Source: Streptomyces sp. CB02923 (GTDB lineage Bacteria; Actinomycetota; Actinomycetes; Streptomycetales; Streptomycetaceae). From it: a stretch of 64,000 bases of DNA. A program made the translations under genes and the position numbers. This document shows, piece after piece, positions 40,089 to 48,844 of this stretch. The stretch is taken from positions 1 to 64,000 of the forward strand of contig NZ_LWKZ01000007.1 in assembly GCF_001905005.1 (NCBI RefSeq), given 5' to 3'. Within the stretch, counting starts at the first letter, position 1, and every line of letters begins with the position of its first letter. The notes below the pieces were generated by a model. The model searched no databases. It saw only the letters and a list, made by a program, of their open reading frames with translations, and was not told the origin of the DNA.

Positions 40089-40320
40089 GTCTTCCACTGT
40101 AGCCCAGGAGCACTGCTCACGAAGGGGAATATCGGGCGTCGCGGCGCGCCCGCGCCGGGCCGTGCCCGCGTTTTCGTGAATGGGCCGCGTCCCGGCCGCG
40201 GTCCCAGCATTTGAGACGCCGGAGCGTTACGTTGCGAGGACGCGGACGCCTGACGGACACTCCGACCGGGAACGCGTACGACCGTTTCCCGTACCTCTGA
40301 GAGAGTTCGGAATACCCACC

Positions 40321-41826
40321 GTGAGTCTGCTGCGCAAAAAGCCTTTGGAGCGAGCCGTCAAGGAGGCTCGCGGAGAGGGCGAACAACAACTTCGCCGGGA
40401 CCTTTCCGCGCTCGATCTGACCATCCTCGGGGTCGGTGTCATTCTCGGCACCGGAATCTTCGTCCTCACCGGTACGGTCGCCCGGAACATGGCCGGGCCC
40501 GCCGTGGCGCTCTCCTTCGTCGTCGCCGCGGCGGTCTGCGCGTGCGCGGCGCTGTGCTACGCCGAATTCGCCTCCTCGGTCCCGGTCGCGGGCTCCGCGT
40601 ACTCCTATTCGTACACGGCGCTGGGCGAACTGCCCGCCTGGATCATCGGCTGGGCGCTGAGCCTGGAACTGACCCTGGCCACCGCGGTGGTGGCGGTCGG
40701 CTGGTCCGGCTATCTGCAGTCGATGCTGGAGAGCGTCGGCCTGCATCTTCCCGCCGTGCTGAGCGGCGGCGACGACGCGGTGGTGAATCTGCCCGCGGCG
40801 CTTCTCGTCCTCGTTCTGGGCGGGGTGCTCATCGTCGGCGGAAAGCTCTCCAAAGGCGTCACCAATGTGCTGGTCGGCATCAAGCTGGCCATTGTGCTGC
40901 TGGTGATCGTCGCGGGTCTGTTCTTCATCGACTCCGCCAATTACAGCCCCTTCGTGCCCGAGGCCCAGCACACCGCCAAGGTGTCCGGGCTCCAGGCCCC
41001 GCTGTTGCAGCTTTTGACGGGCATCACCCCGACGGCATTCGGCGTCGCCGGAATTCTGAGCGCCGCCGCCATGGTCTTCTTCGCCTACATCGGCTTCGAC
41101 ATGGTGGCGACCTCCGCCGAGGAGACCCGCCGTCCGCAGCGCGATCTGCCCATCGGCATCATCGCCTCGCTGGTCATCGTCACCGTGCTCTATGTGGCGG
41201 TGTGCCTGGTGGTCACCGGTATGCAGCACTATTCACAACTGTCGGTGAAAGCCCCGCTGGCCGACGCGTTCACGGCCAAGGGCCATCCCTTCTTCGCCAC
41301 CGTCATCAGCCTCGGCGCGGTGGTCGGCCTGGCCGCGGTGAGTCTGATCTGCTTCCGGTCGCAGAGCCGCGTGATCTTCGCGATGGCCCGGGACGGGCTC
41401 CTGCCGAAGGCGCTGTGCAAGGTGGACCCGCGGCACGGCACCCCGAAGGTCAACCTGGTGGTGCTCGCCCTGATCATGGCGGCGCTGGCGGCCTTCCTGA
41501 AGTTCGACCTGCTCGCCGAAATGGTGAACATCGGCACGCTGTTCGCCTTCGCCGCCGTCTCGGCCAGTGTGCTGATCATGCGGCGGACGGCCCCGGACCT
41601 GCCCCGCGCCTTCCGTACCCCGTGGGTGCCGTTCATCCCGCTGGTCTCGCTGCTGTGCTGCCTGTACCTGATGCTCAACCTCCAGCTGATCACCTGGGTC
41701 GGCTTCCTGGTCTGGCTCGCGGCCGGTCTCGCGCTGTACTTCGGCTACGGCCGGCGGCACAGCAAGCTCAGCGAACACACGCGGGACGCGGCGCGAGAGG
41801 CCGACGAGGCCGACGCCGCGGTGTAG
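40321..41826 (+). CDS. Cationic amino-acid transporter-type APC permease
   Basis: A 501-residue polytopic protein, GTG 40321. TM1 motif GVGVILGTGIFVLTGTVARN, then PVAGSAYSYSYTALGELPAW, FFAYIGFDMVATSAEETRRP (TM6 to loop) and a FRTPWVPFIPLVSLLCCLYL end are typical of the CAT subgroup of APC transporters, with about 12 TM helices in the main body. It probably takes up arginine, lysine or related amino acids. Monocistronic; a strong bidirectional terminator lies between it and the convergent hydrolase gene. Confidence 0.9.
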   Translation: MSLLRKKPLERAVKEARGEGEQQLRRDLSALDLTILGVGVILGTGIFVLTGTVARNMAGPAVALSFVVAAAVCACAALCYAEFASSVPVAGSAYSYSYTALGELPAWIIGWALSLELTLATAVVAVGWSGYLQSMLESVGLHLPAVLSGGDDAVVNLPAALLVLVLGGVLIVGGKLSKGVTNVLVGIKLAIVLLVIVAGLFFIDSANYSPFVPEAQHTAKVSGLQAPLLQLLTGITPTAFGVAGILSAAAMVFFAYIGFDMVATSAEETRRPQRDLPIGIIASLVIVTVLYVAVCLVVTGMQHYSQLSVKAPLADAFTAKGHPFFATVISLGAVVGLAAVSLICFRSQSRVIFAMARDGLLPKALCKVDPRHGTPKVNLVVLALIMAALAAFLKFDLLAEMVNIGTLFAFAAVSASVLIMRRTAPDLPRAFRTPWVPFIPLVSLLCCLYLMLNLQLITWVGFLVWLAAGLALYFGYGRRHSKLSEHTRDAAREADEADAAV

Positions 41827-41864
41827 CGGTTTCACGGTGCAGCGGCGCAGCGGTTCGCGTACGG

Positions 41865-41902
41865 CGTCCGGCGCACGCCCGGAGGAGGGCGTGCGCCGGA
41901 CG
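41865..41902. terminator. Bidirectional terminator
   Basis: A perfect 16-bp stem CGTCCGGCGCACGCCC / GGGCGTGCGCCGGACG with a 6-nt loop between convergent stops at 41826 and 41916. Confidence 0.88.
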
Positions 41903-41915
41903 GCCCGCCGCACCG

Positions 41916-42905
41916 TCACTTCGCCGCGGGCAGCTCCGCCAGGAACTCCAGCAGCGCGGCGCTGACCTCGGCCGGCCGCTCCTGCTGCGTCCAGTGGCCA
42001 CAGCCGGGCAGGGCCGGGGGCTGGCGCAGGTTCGGCATCGTCCGCTCCAGGGCGGGCAGCAGCTCGTCGATGCCGGGGAAGGCCCTGACCAGGTCACGGT
42101 CGCCCGCCAGGTACAGGGCGGGGACGTCGATGCCGCGGCCCTGGAACGGCGCGAGCAGTTCCCAGTTGCGGTCGATGTTGCGGTACCAGTTCAGGCCGCC
42201 GGTGAAGGCACGGGCGCCGTGCCGGGCGAACTCGTCCGCGAAGGTGTCGATGTCCTCCTGGGTCAGCCAGCCGGGCAGTTCCTCCGGGGCCTGCATCCCG
42301 TCCAGCAGCTTGGCGCCTTCCGGGATGACCCACGGGCGGGGCGGGTCGGTGAAGTCGCTGTCGCCGGAGCCGTTGGCCAGCATGGCGCGGAAGGTCGCGG
42401 CGGGGTCCTGGGCCAGCTCGGCGTCGGCGACGCCGGGTTCCTGGAAGTAGACCTGGTAGAAGCCGTCTCCGAGCACCTCACGCAGGCGGGCCAGCGGCGC
42501 CACGGGAGAGCGCGGCGCCGGCGGCACGCTCAGCCCGACGACGCCGCGCACCACGTCCGGGCGCAGCTGCGCCGTCGTCCAGGCCACCGGGGCACCCCAG
42601 TCGTGGCCGACGACGACCGCCTGGTCCTCCCCCAGCGCGTGGATCAGGGCGATCACGTCGCCGGTCAGGTGCAGCATGGTGTACGAGGCGATGTCGGCCG
42701 GCTGGTCGCTGCGCGCGTAACCGCGCTGGTCCGGAGCCACGACCCGGTATCCGGCCGCGGCGAGCGGCGCGAACTGGTGGCGCCAGGAATACCAGCATTC
42801 CGGGAAGCCGTGCAGGAGCAGGACCAGTGGCCCCTGCCCCTGTTCGGCGATGTGCAGCCGGACGCCGTTCACCTCGACGGAGCTGTGCTCGACTGCGCTG
42901 GTCAC
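41916..42905 (-). CDS. Epoxide hydrolase-type alpha/beta hydrolase
   Basis: A 329-residue enzyme, GTG 42905 with AGGAGG 4 nt upstream. VLLLHGFPECWYSWRHQFAP (HGFPE oxyanion motif), PDQRGYARSDQP, nucleophile elbow GHDWGAP (Asp102) and late GCGHWTQQE with the catalytic histidine are the set expected of soluble epoxide hydrolases; an aspartate rather than serine nucleophile supports epoxide or haloalkane chemistry. Cap-domain tyrosine candidates are in GLNWYRNIDR. Physiological substrate unknown. Confidence 0.88.
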   Translation of the reverse strand: MTSAVEHSSVEVNGVRLHIAEQGQGPLVLLLHGFPECWYSWRHQFAPLAAAGYRVVAPDQRGYARSDQPADIASYTMLHLTGDVIALIHALGEDQAVVVGHDWGAPVAWTTAQLRPDVVRGVVGLSVPPAPRSPVAPLARLREVLGDGFYQVYFQEPGVADAELAQDPAATFRAMLANGSGDSDFTDPPRPWVIPEGAKLLDGMQAPEELPGWLTQEDIDTFADEFARHGARAFTGGLNWYRNIDRNWELLAPFQGRGIDVPALYLAGDRDLVRAFPGIDELLPALERTMPNLRQPPALPGCGHWTQQERPAEVSAALLEFLAELPAAK

Positions 42906-43194
42906 ATGTCCTCCTGCGGTCGTCTGCCGGGCGTGCCGTGCGGTGCGCGACCCCGTACCGCGGGGCCCGCACCTCGGGGCCCGCACCTGTCGCACCGCAC
43001 GGTACGGCCAACGGCCGCACGGGGAAACGCCCTTGCCCGGCGATCCGTCGGCAAAACACCCGGCGCTCCGCCGACGAGCCGCCGGGAGATCCGTTGACGA
43101 GCCGTCCGGCGCTCCGCCGACGAGCCGCCGGGAGATCCGTTGACGAGCCGTCCGGCGCTCCGCCGCCGGGCCGCGATGACGGGCGCGCCGACGG
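42906..43194. other. Intergenic region with 46-bp repeats, 289 bp
   Basis: Upstream of the epoxide hydrolase gene; it holds the 46-bp tandem repeats at 43061-43170. No gene is seen. Confidence 0.5.
43061..43170. repeat. 46-bp tandem direct repeat, 2.4 copies
   Basis: Identical units at 43061-43106 and 43107-43152 (starting CGGCGCTCCGCCGACGAGCC), then 18 bp of a third. The period is not a multiple of three. Confidence 0.88.
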
Positions 43195-43380
43195 TCACCT
43201 GGACGGTGTGCCGGACGGTGGACGCGTCAGTTCCGGTCCCGTGGCGGGCGCCCCGCCGTTGCCGCCGGTCACCGGCGCCCTGCTGCCGAGCGTCACCGTC
43301 ACGCCCAGTGTCACCAGCACCACGGCAGCCGCGGCCCCCGCCACGCGCTGCGACCGCGTCCCCGTCATCGATCCGTTCAT
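43195..43380 (-). CDS. Small single-span membrane or secreted protein
   Basis: A 61-residue frame, ATG 43380 with a weak G-rich site before it. NGSMTGTRSQRVAGAAAAVV is followed by LVTLGVTVTLGSRAPVTGG: a basic start, one hydrophobic segment (about 13-32), then a Gly/Pro/Thr tail. It lies 77 bp downstream of the leftward membrane-protein gene and could be part of that operon. Unknown function; could be a chance frame. Confidence 0.4.
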   Translation of the reverse strand: MNGSMTGTRSQRVAGAAAAVVLVTLGVTVTLGSRAPVTGGNGGAPATGPELTRPPSGTPSR

Positions 43381-43456
43381 ACCACCCCAGACCGGCGCGA
43401 GTGCACAATGGTTGCACGCTGGACCAAAATCTGTCGGCCCGTCGGGGCACGGCCCC

Positions 43457-44449
43457 TCACTGCACGTCGGTCCCGTCCCGGGGCTGGGTGCCCGGCATGA
43501 GCTGGATCAGGATCGTGTCGTCGTCCTCGATGACGAAGGCGGGGTCGATCCGGGCGCGCCAGCCGACGGGCAGGACGTAGTAGCGGCGGTCGCGTTCCAG
43601 GATCAGCCGCAGCCCGGTGTAGCGGTAGCGGTAGTGCATGCCCGGGAGGGTTTCGGCCGCCAGGCCGGGGCCGGTCAGGCTGAGGCGTTCGGTGCTCAGG
43701 ACGACGACGGCGGGGCGCCGTACGAGGTGGGCGGCGGCCGCGCGGGCGTCCTGGGTGCCGAGTCTGCCCGCCACCAGGGCGATGGCCCAGACGAGGAACA
43801 GCGCGGCCGCCGCGACCGGGAAGCCCCGGCGCCACAGGCCGCGCGCCGGTCTGCCGGGGTTCGCCGCGTCGCTCTGGCCCAGGACGAGGCCGGTGGCCAC
43901 CAGCAAGGGCGCCGCCCACCCGTACGGCTGGATGCGCTGCCACAGCAGCATCAGCACGACCCCGGCGGCCAGGAACAGCGCGTTCAGACGGGCGACGGCC
44001 CGGCCTGCCCGGCGCGCCGCGTAGGTGACGCGGGGCGGGACACGGAGCAGTACGAGGAGTTCCGGCAGGCGTGGCGTCACGGCCAGGAGGGCGAGGCCGA
44101 CGAGGACGGGGAGGGTCACCAGGCGCAGGCTCCAGATGATCATCTGCGGGAAGCCGAAGCCGAGGATCGACGCGCGGACGTGGAAGTAGGCGAAGTAGGC
44201 GCTGCTGTGCATGACGCCCGCGTAGAACATCAGGCCGCCGACGAGCGACCCGGCGCCGAGGACGGTGTTGAGGAACTCGAACCGCTGGCCGGGCTGCGAC
44301 GGCGTGTCGGGGCCGCAGGCGCGCGGCGGCGGGACGGCCCGGCGGAGCTGCCTGCGGCGGGCGGCCCGGCGAAGCTGCCTGCGGCGCCGGGCACGGGCGC
44401 GGGCCACAGCGACGGCCGGATCGCCCGGAACGGCAGGCGGGGCGCCCAT
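43457..44449 (-). CDS. Polytopic membrane protein, unknown function
   Basis: A 330-residue protein, ATG 44449, 7 bp after the preceding lipoprotein gene, so cotranscribed. A very basic N-terminus (ARARARRRRQLRRAARRRQL) is followed by FEFLNTVLGAGSLVGGLMFY, IIWSLRLVTLPVLVGLALLA, two or three more helices, and a soluble C-terminal part (GLAAETLPGMHYRYRYTGLR, RRYYVLPVGWRARIDPAFVI) that looks beta-rich. I do not recognise the family. Pairing with a lipoprotein suggests an envelope complex. Confidence 0.68.
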   Translation of the reverse strand: MGAPPAVPGDPAVAVARARARRRRQLRRAARRRQLRRAVPPPRACGPDTPSQPGQRFEFLNTVLGAGSLVGGLMFYAGVMHSSAYFAYFHVRASILGFGFPQMIIWSLRLVTLPVLVGLALLAVTPRLPELLVLLRVPPRVTYAARRAGRAVARLNALFLAAGVVLMLLWQRIQPYGWAAPLLVATGLVLGQSDAANPGRPARGLWRRGFPVAAAALFLVWAIALVAGRLGTQDARAAAAHLVRRPAVVVLSTERLSLTGPGLAAETLPGMHYRYRYTGLRLILERDRRYYVLPVGWRARIDPAFVIEDDDTILIQLMPGTQPRDGTDVQ

Positions 44450-44456
44450 CGCCGGG

Positions 44457-45125
44457 TCAGGGCACGTCGGTGGCGGCCGGGCTGGGGCCGGGCCGACCGT
44501 TGTCCGTATCCGACCGCGCTGACCGCGGGGACTGCCCGGCCTCCCCGGTCTCCCCGGTCTCCCCGGTCTCCCCGGTCGGGCCGCCTCCCGCGTTCTGCCC
44601 GGACCGTCCGGACTGCCCGGTATCCGTCCACGAAGGGCTGGGCGAGGTGTCGTCCGCCGTCGGGGAGGGTTTCCTCGATCGGCACGAGATCTCCTGGCCC
44701 GAGGCATCGGTGCACGAGGGCGCGGGCGACTGGTGGCCGTTGCTCGGCGTGTCGCCGACACCGGCCGTCTCCGGGTTGCCGGTGTCCGTGGGCGGCTGGG
44801 ACACCGGATCGACCGGGTCGCCGCCCTGACGGTACGAGTCCGGGCCGCTCCCGGCGCCGCGCGAGCCGCCGTCGGTGCCGGGCCCGCCGGTGCCGGTCCT
44901 GCCGGCGCCCGGCCCGCCGGTGCCGGCTCCGCTCGCGCCCGGCCCGCCGGTGTCCGCCGCTCCGTGTCCGGACGCTGACGACGCGGCGCCACCGGACCCC
45001 GCGCCGGGCGGGACGCCGCCGGGAGCGGGCGGCCCGCCGGATTGCCCGCAGGCCGTGGTGGTGGCGAGGAGCGCCAAGATCACCGAGGCGGTGACACGAC
45101 CGGCTTTCGCTGCTGCGGACCTCAT
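44457..45125 (-). CDS. Low-complexity lipoprotein
   Basis: A 222-residue protein from ATG 45125. Signal KAGRVTASVILALLATTTAC with Cys at about residue 26 as the lipid anchor. The rest is mostly low complexity: GGPGAGRTGTGGPGTDGGSR-type repeats, a short segment with two cysteines (SCTDASGQEISCRS), and acidic GETGETGETG near the end. It looks like a long flexible surface tether. Function unknown; coupled to the membrane protein gene downstream. Confidence 0.65.
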   Translation of the reverse strand: MRSAAAKAGRVTASVILALLATTTACGQSGGPPAPGGVPPGAGSGGAASSASGHGAADTGGPGASGAGTGGPGAGRTGTGGPGTDGGSRGAGSGPDSYRQGGDPVDPVSQPPTDTGNPETAGVGDTPSNGHQSPAPSCTDASGQEISCRSRKPSPTADDTSPSPSWTDTGQSGRSGQNAGGGPTGETGETGETGEAGQSPRSARSDTDNGRPGPSPAATDVP

Positions 45126-45260
45126 CCCGGACCCCCGTCCCCCGCGAGCCGCTGCTGTGAGGCTAGCAGCGGCCCGGCGGCCGGTCACCGGGCTGCGGAG
45201 GGCGCGTTGCGCAGGCACGCGCGCCCCCTGGAGACCTGCTACGCGCCCCCCGGAGACCGG

Positions 45261-46328
45261 CTAGTCGAGGTAGTCGCGCAGCAACTGGGACCGTGACGGG
45301 TGGCGGAGCTTCGACATGGTCTTGTTCTCGATCTGGCGGATCCGCTCGCGGGTGACGCCGTAGACCTTGCCGATCTCGTCGAGCGTCTTGGGCTGCCCGT
45401 CCGTGAGGCCGTAGCGCATGGAGACGACGCCCGCCTCGCGGTCGGCCAGGGTCTCCAGGATGGAGCGCAGCTGCTGCTGGAGGAAGGAGAAGCCGACGGC
45501 CTCGGCCGGGACGACGGCCTCGGTGTCCTCGATCAGGTCACCGAACTCGCTGTCGCCCTCCTCGCCCAACGGCGTGTGCAGGGATATCGGTTCACGGCCG
45601 TATTTCTGTACCTCGATGACCTTTTCCGGGGCCATGTCGAGTTCCTTGGCCAGTTCTTCCGGGGTGGGTTCGCGGCCGGTGTCCTGGAGCAGCTGGCGCT
45701 GAATCCGCGCCACCTTGTTGATGATCTCGACCATGTGGACGGGAATGCGGATCGTACGGGCCTGGTCGGCCATCGCCCGGGTGATGGCCTGCCGAATCCA
45801 CCAGGTCGCGTACGTGGAGAATTTGAATCCCTTGACGTAGTCGAACTTCTCGACCGCGCGGATCAGGCCCAGGTTGCCCTCCTGGATGAGGTCCAGGAAG
45901 AGCATCCCGCGCCCCGTGTAGCGCTTGGCGAGCGAGACGACGAGCCGGAGGTTGGCCTCGACCAGGTGCTCCTTGGCGCGTCCGCCGTCCATCACCAGGA
46001 TCTCCAGCTCGCGCCGGAGCGTCCCGGCGGGCTCGCCGGTGTCCAGCTTTTCCTGGGCGAACAGGCCGGCCTCGACGCGTTTGGCCAGCTCCACCTCCTG
46101 TTCGGCGTTGAGCAGGGGGACCTTGCCGATCAGCTTCAGGTAGTCCTTGACCGGGTCGGCGGAGGCTCCGGCACCGGCGACCTGCTGCGCCGGAGCGTCC
46201 CCCTCGTCACCGTGGGACAGGGTGAATCCGCCGGCCGCCTCGATCGCCGTACCGTCGGACGGTACGGCTAGCGGGGCCGGGGATTCGGCTGTTTCCTGCG
46301 GTCGCATGACGGGCGAGGTGAGTGACAC
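45261..46328 (-). CDS. Principal-type (HrdB-family) RNA polymerase sigma factor, likely a paralogue such as HrdA
   Basis: A 355-residue sigma-70 group 1/2 protein; GTG 46328 is preferred because GAGAGG lies 6 nt upstream. Region 1.2 [20 protein letters not shown], region 2 with [20 protein letters not shown] and [20 protein letters not shown], region 3 [20 protein letters not shown], region 4 [20 protein letters not shown] are nearly textbook. It lacks the long N-terminal extension of HrdB (about 510 residues), so it is a non-essential HrdA/C/D-type factor rather than the housekeeping one. It should read promoters similar to HrdB. Confidence 0.88.
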   Translation of the reverse strand: MSLTSPVMRPQETAESPAPLAVPSDGTAIEAAGGFTLSHGDEGDAPAQQVAGAGASADPVKDYLKLIGKVPLLNAEQEVELAKRVEAGLFAQEKLDTGEPAGTLRRELEILVMDGGRAKEHLVEANLRLVVSLAKRYTGRGMLFLDLIQEGNLGLIRAVEKFDYVKGFKFSTYATWWIRQAITRAMADQARTIRIPVHMVEIINKVARIQRQLLQDTGREPTPEELAKELDMAPEKVIEVQKYGREPISLHTPLGEEGDSEFGDLIEDTEAVVPAEAVGFSFLQQQLRSILETLADREAGVVSMRYGLTDGQPKTLDEIGKVYGVTRERIRQIENKTMSKLRHPSRSQLLRDYLD

Positions 46329-46419
46329 GAGGAACCTCTCGATACACATAGGCATGGTGCACGGCGAGCACCTCTTTATTCATCGCGCTCTTACCGGTGG
46401 TTTGTTACACCACAATTCC

Positions 46420-46435
46420 CGTGATCTGAATCACG
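46420..46435. promoter_or_regulatory. Crp/FNR-like palindrome upstream of the sigma gene
   Basis: CGTGATCTGAATCACG: perfect 6-bp arms around CTGA, matching the GTGA-N6-TCAC pattern of Crp-type sites. It is 92 bp upstream of the sigma start and immediately after the acylase stop. Confidence 0.5.
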
Positions 46436-46436
46436 C

Positions 46437-48791
46437 TTATGCGGCGGCGGTCGTGCCGGGCCCGTCCGGCGGCCTCAGCATGATCACGTGGGTGGTGTGC
46501 CGCTCGACCGCGGCGCGGCTGTACAGGAGCGGGAAGGCGCGGCCCGCGGCCCAGTCCGCGAAGAGGTCGTGGTGGTGCGGGCTGTCCGGGTCGCCGGACT
46601 GGCCGGGCGCGTTCATGGCCACCGAGGCGTCCCAGTCGCCGACGTCGACCACCAGCCGGAAGGTCGCCCCGTTGGTCTGCCGGAAGTCCGGGCCGTACGT
46701 GGTGGCGTCGACCGTGTCGCCGCTGCCGCCGCGCGGCGCGGGCCCGATCCGGGTCCAGTGCGGAGCCCGTTCCCCCAGCCACGTGGCGAGCGGGTGCCGT
46801 GGTTCCGCCTGGTGCAGTGCTCCCCAGGTCCATCGGTCGCGGTCGGGTCCCAGCAGCCGGCCGAGTTCGGCGAGCGCGCCGGGCAGGGAGTCGAGGACGG
46901 CCGTACGCAGGGTGCCGTCCGGGTCGGGGCCGAGCCGGTCGCCCGGGGTGAGCAGCAGGCCGAGGTCCACCCGGGAGTCGTTGGTGGCGGCCTCGGCCAC
47001 GGGCAGGACGCGGGCCAGCGCGGCGGCCCGCCGGTCCGGGGGCAGCAGCCGGGCCAGCGCGCGTCGCAGTACGGCCGGACGCAGGTGCCGCCGGTACCAG
47101 ACCTCGAAGAGCGCGGCGGGTACGGAGTCGGGTGCCAGCTCGGCGTCCCAGGCGCCGAGCTGCTTCAGCGCCCATGCCACCCCCGGGTCGTCGCTGGTGA
47201 TCCCGGTCAGCAGCGGCTGGATGCGGCGGGCGGTCGGGCTGGTGTGGTCGGTCTGGAGGCGTACGCAGTCCGCGACGGTCCAGCCGGTGCGGGCGGCCAG
47301 CTCCCCGGCGATCCGGTCGTGCCGGGCGGGCGCCGACCAGTCGTAGGTCACGGTCCGGTCGGCGTTCGGGTAGCCGGGCGGGAGGTTCATCTGGTTGGCC
47401 GTGGCGAACCAGCCCTGGGCGGGGTCGCGTACGGACGGCAGGGATGCGACGGGGTGGAAGCCCGCCCACTCGTAGCGGCCGTCGCCGGGCACCGGCAGGG
47501 TGCCGTCCCAGTTCGGGCGGTCGGGGACCCGGCCGGCGGGCTGCCAGCCGATGGTCCCGTCGGGCGCGGCGTACACCTGGTTCTCACCGGGCGCGCCCCA
47601 CCGGCTCATGGCGGTGACGAAGGCGTCCGGTCCTTCCGCCGTCATGTACCCGGTACTGCCCAGGTACGGGGCCATGCCGGGGCCGAGCCAGGCCGCCCGT
47701 ACCGCGAACGCCGTGCCGCGCTCCGGGTCGTCGTGGATCACCGGGCCGTGCCGGGTGAACCACAGGTCGACGGTGGCCGGCTGCCCGGCGTCGCGCACCG
47801 GGACGGTCTCGGTCACGTGGCGCATGGCCTCCCAGCGTCCGTCGTACCGGTACTCCCGCGGGTCGGCCGGGTTGGTGCGGTAGACGTACAGGTCCTCCTG
47901 GTCGACGGGGAAGATCGTCAGCCCGAAGGCGATCCGGCCGTTGTGCCCGATGGAGATGCCGGGCAGCGCGGGCTCCCCGGCGCCGAGGGCGTCGATGCCG
48001 GGAGCCGACAGGTGGGCGAGGTAGCGCAGCGCGGGCAGGGTGACGGCGCGGTGCGGGTCGTTGGCGAGCAGTGGGCGGCCGGTGGCGGTACGGGACGATG
48101 CGATCACCCAGTTGTTGCTGCCGTCCGGCCCCCGGGACGGCCAGCCGTCCTCCCAGGGCGGGGTGGTGGCCAGCTGGTAGACGCGGAGCACGTCGTCCGG
48201 GATGAGGGACAGGTCGAGGCCCTCCGGTACGCGCAGGTCGTGCGCGGGCTCCCGTACCCGGCGCAGGTCCTCGACGGCGGGGCCGTGGTCGCGCAGGGTC
48301 AGCGCGCGGGCGACCTCCTGTTCCAGGTTGTAGAAGAGACCGTGGCTGCGGATGCGGGCGACGTCGGCGGGTTCCCAGTAGGCGGGCTGGTGGCCGAGCA
48401 GCGCGAACTCGGGTGGCAGGTGTTCGGGATGGGCCCGGCAGAGCGCGACGTACGCGTTGACGCCGCTGACGAAAGCGGTGGCGATGCGCTGCGTACCGGG
48501 CCCGTAGGCGGCCCATTCGGCGGCCATGTCGCCGCGGTACAGGAAGAGCCGGGCCGCCCGGTCGTGTTCGAGGCAGCTCTCGCCGAACACCTCGGAGAGC
48601 AGGCCGAGCCCGCGGCGGCGCCACAGGTCGATCTGGAAGAGCCGGTCCCGGGCGGCGTTGAAGCCCTGGGCGAGGAAGAGGTCGTCCTGGGAGGCGGCGT
48701 ACAGGTGGGGCACGCCCCAGCGGTCGACGCGGATCTCCACGGGGGCGGCCAGGTCGGGGACGTCGAAGGTGGTGGTGGGGGGTGTGGGCAT
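46437..48791 (-). CDS. Penicillin acylase family Ntn-hydrolase
   Basis: A 784-residue precursor, ATG 48791 with CGGAG 4 nt upstream. The alpha-chain part is RVDRWGVPHLYAASQDDLFL, then AQGFNAARDRLFQIDLWRRR; the autocatalytic site is RGPDGSNNWVIA with nucleophile Ser225. In the beta chain, LPGISIGHNGRIAFGLT and the later NQMNLPPGYPNADRTV fit the family. No signal peptide is seen, unlike periplasmic penicillin G or AHL acylases, so it probably works in the cytoplasm on an N-acylated compound. Last gene of a leftward set (M20 hydrolase, aldehyde dehydrogenase, SDR, this). Confidence 0.9.
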   Translation of the reverse strand: MPTPPTTTFDVPDLAAPVEIRVDRWGVPHLYAASQDDLFLAQGFNAARDRLFQIDLWRRRGLGLLSEVFGESCLEHDRAARLFLYRGDMAAEWAAYGPGTQRIATAFVSGVNAYVALCRAHPEHLPPEFALLGHQPAYWEPADVARIRSHGLFYNLEQEVARALTLRDHGPAVEDLRRVREPAHDLRVPEGLDLSLIPDDVLRVYQLATTPPWEDGWPSRGPDGSNNWVIASSRTATGRPLLANDPHRAVTLPALRYLAHLSAPGIDALGAGEPALPGISIGHNGRIAFGLTIFPVDQEDLYVYRTNPADPREYRYDGRWEAMRHVTETVPVRDAGQPATVDLWFTRHGPVIHDDPERGTAFAVRAAWLGPGMAPYLGSTGYMTAEGPDAFVTAMSRWGAPGENQVYAAPDGTIGWQPAGRVPDRPNWDGTLPVPGDGRYEWAGFHPVASLPSVRDPAQGWFATANQMNLPPGYPNADRTVTYDWSAPARHDRIAGELAARTGWTVADCVRLQTDHTSPTARRIQPLLTGITSDDPGVAWALKQLGAWDAELAPDSVPAALFEVWYRRHLRPAVLRRALARLLPPDRRAAALARVLPVAEAATNDSRVDLGLLLTPGDRLGPDPDGTLRTAVLDSLPGALAELGRLLGPDRDRWTWGALHQAEPRHPLATWLGERAPHWTRIGPAPRGGSGDTVDATTYGPDFRQTNGATFRLVVDVGDWDASVAMNAPGQSGDPDSPHHHDLFADWAAGRAFPLLYSRAAVERHTTHVIMLRPPDGPGTTAAA

Positions 48792-48844
48792 CTGGCTCCG
48801 TTTTCCCGGCCCGGCGGTCCGTGTGCCGGACCGCCGGGCGCTGT

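Noticed and set aside
42906..42995. 30-residue N-terminal extension of the epoxide hydrolase
   Set aside because: GTG 42905 has AGGAGG directly before it, and the extension is Arg/Gly-rich without homologous features.
43061..43170. The 46-bp repeats as part of a repeat-protein gene
   Set aside because: 46 is not divisible by three, so frames change in each unit; no start or stop arrangement supports a protein.
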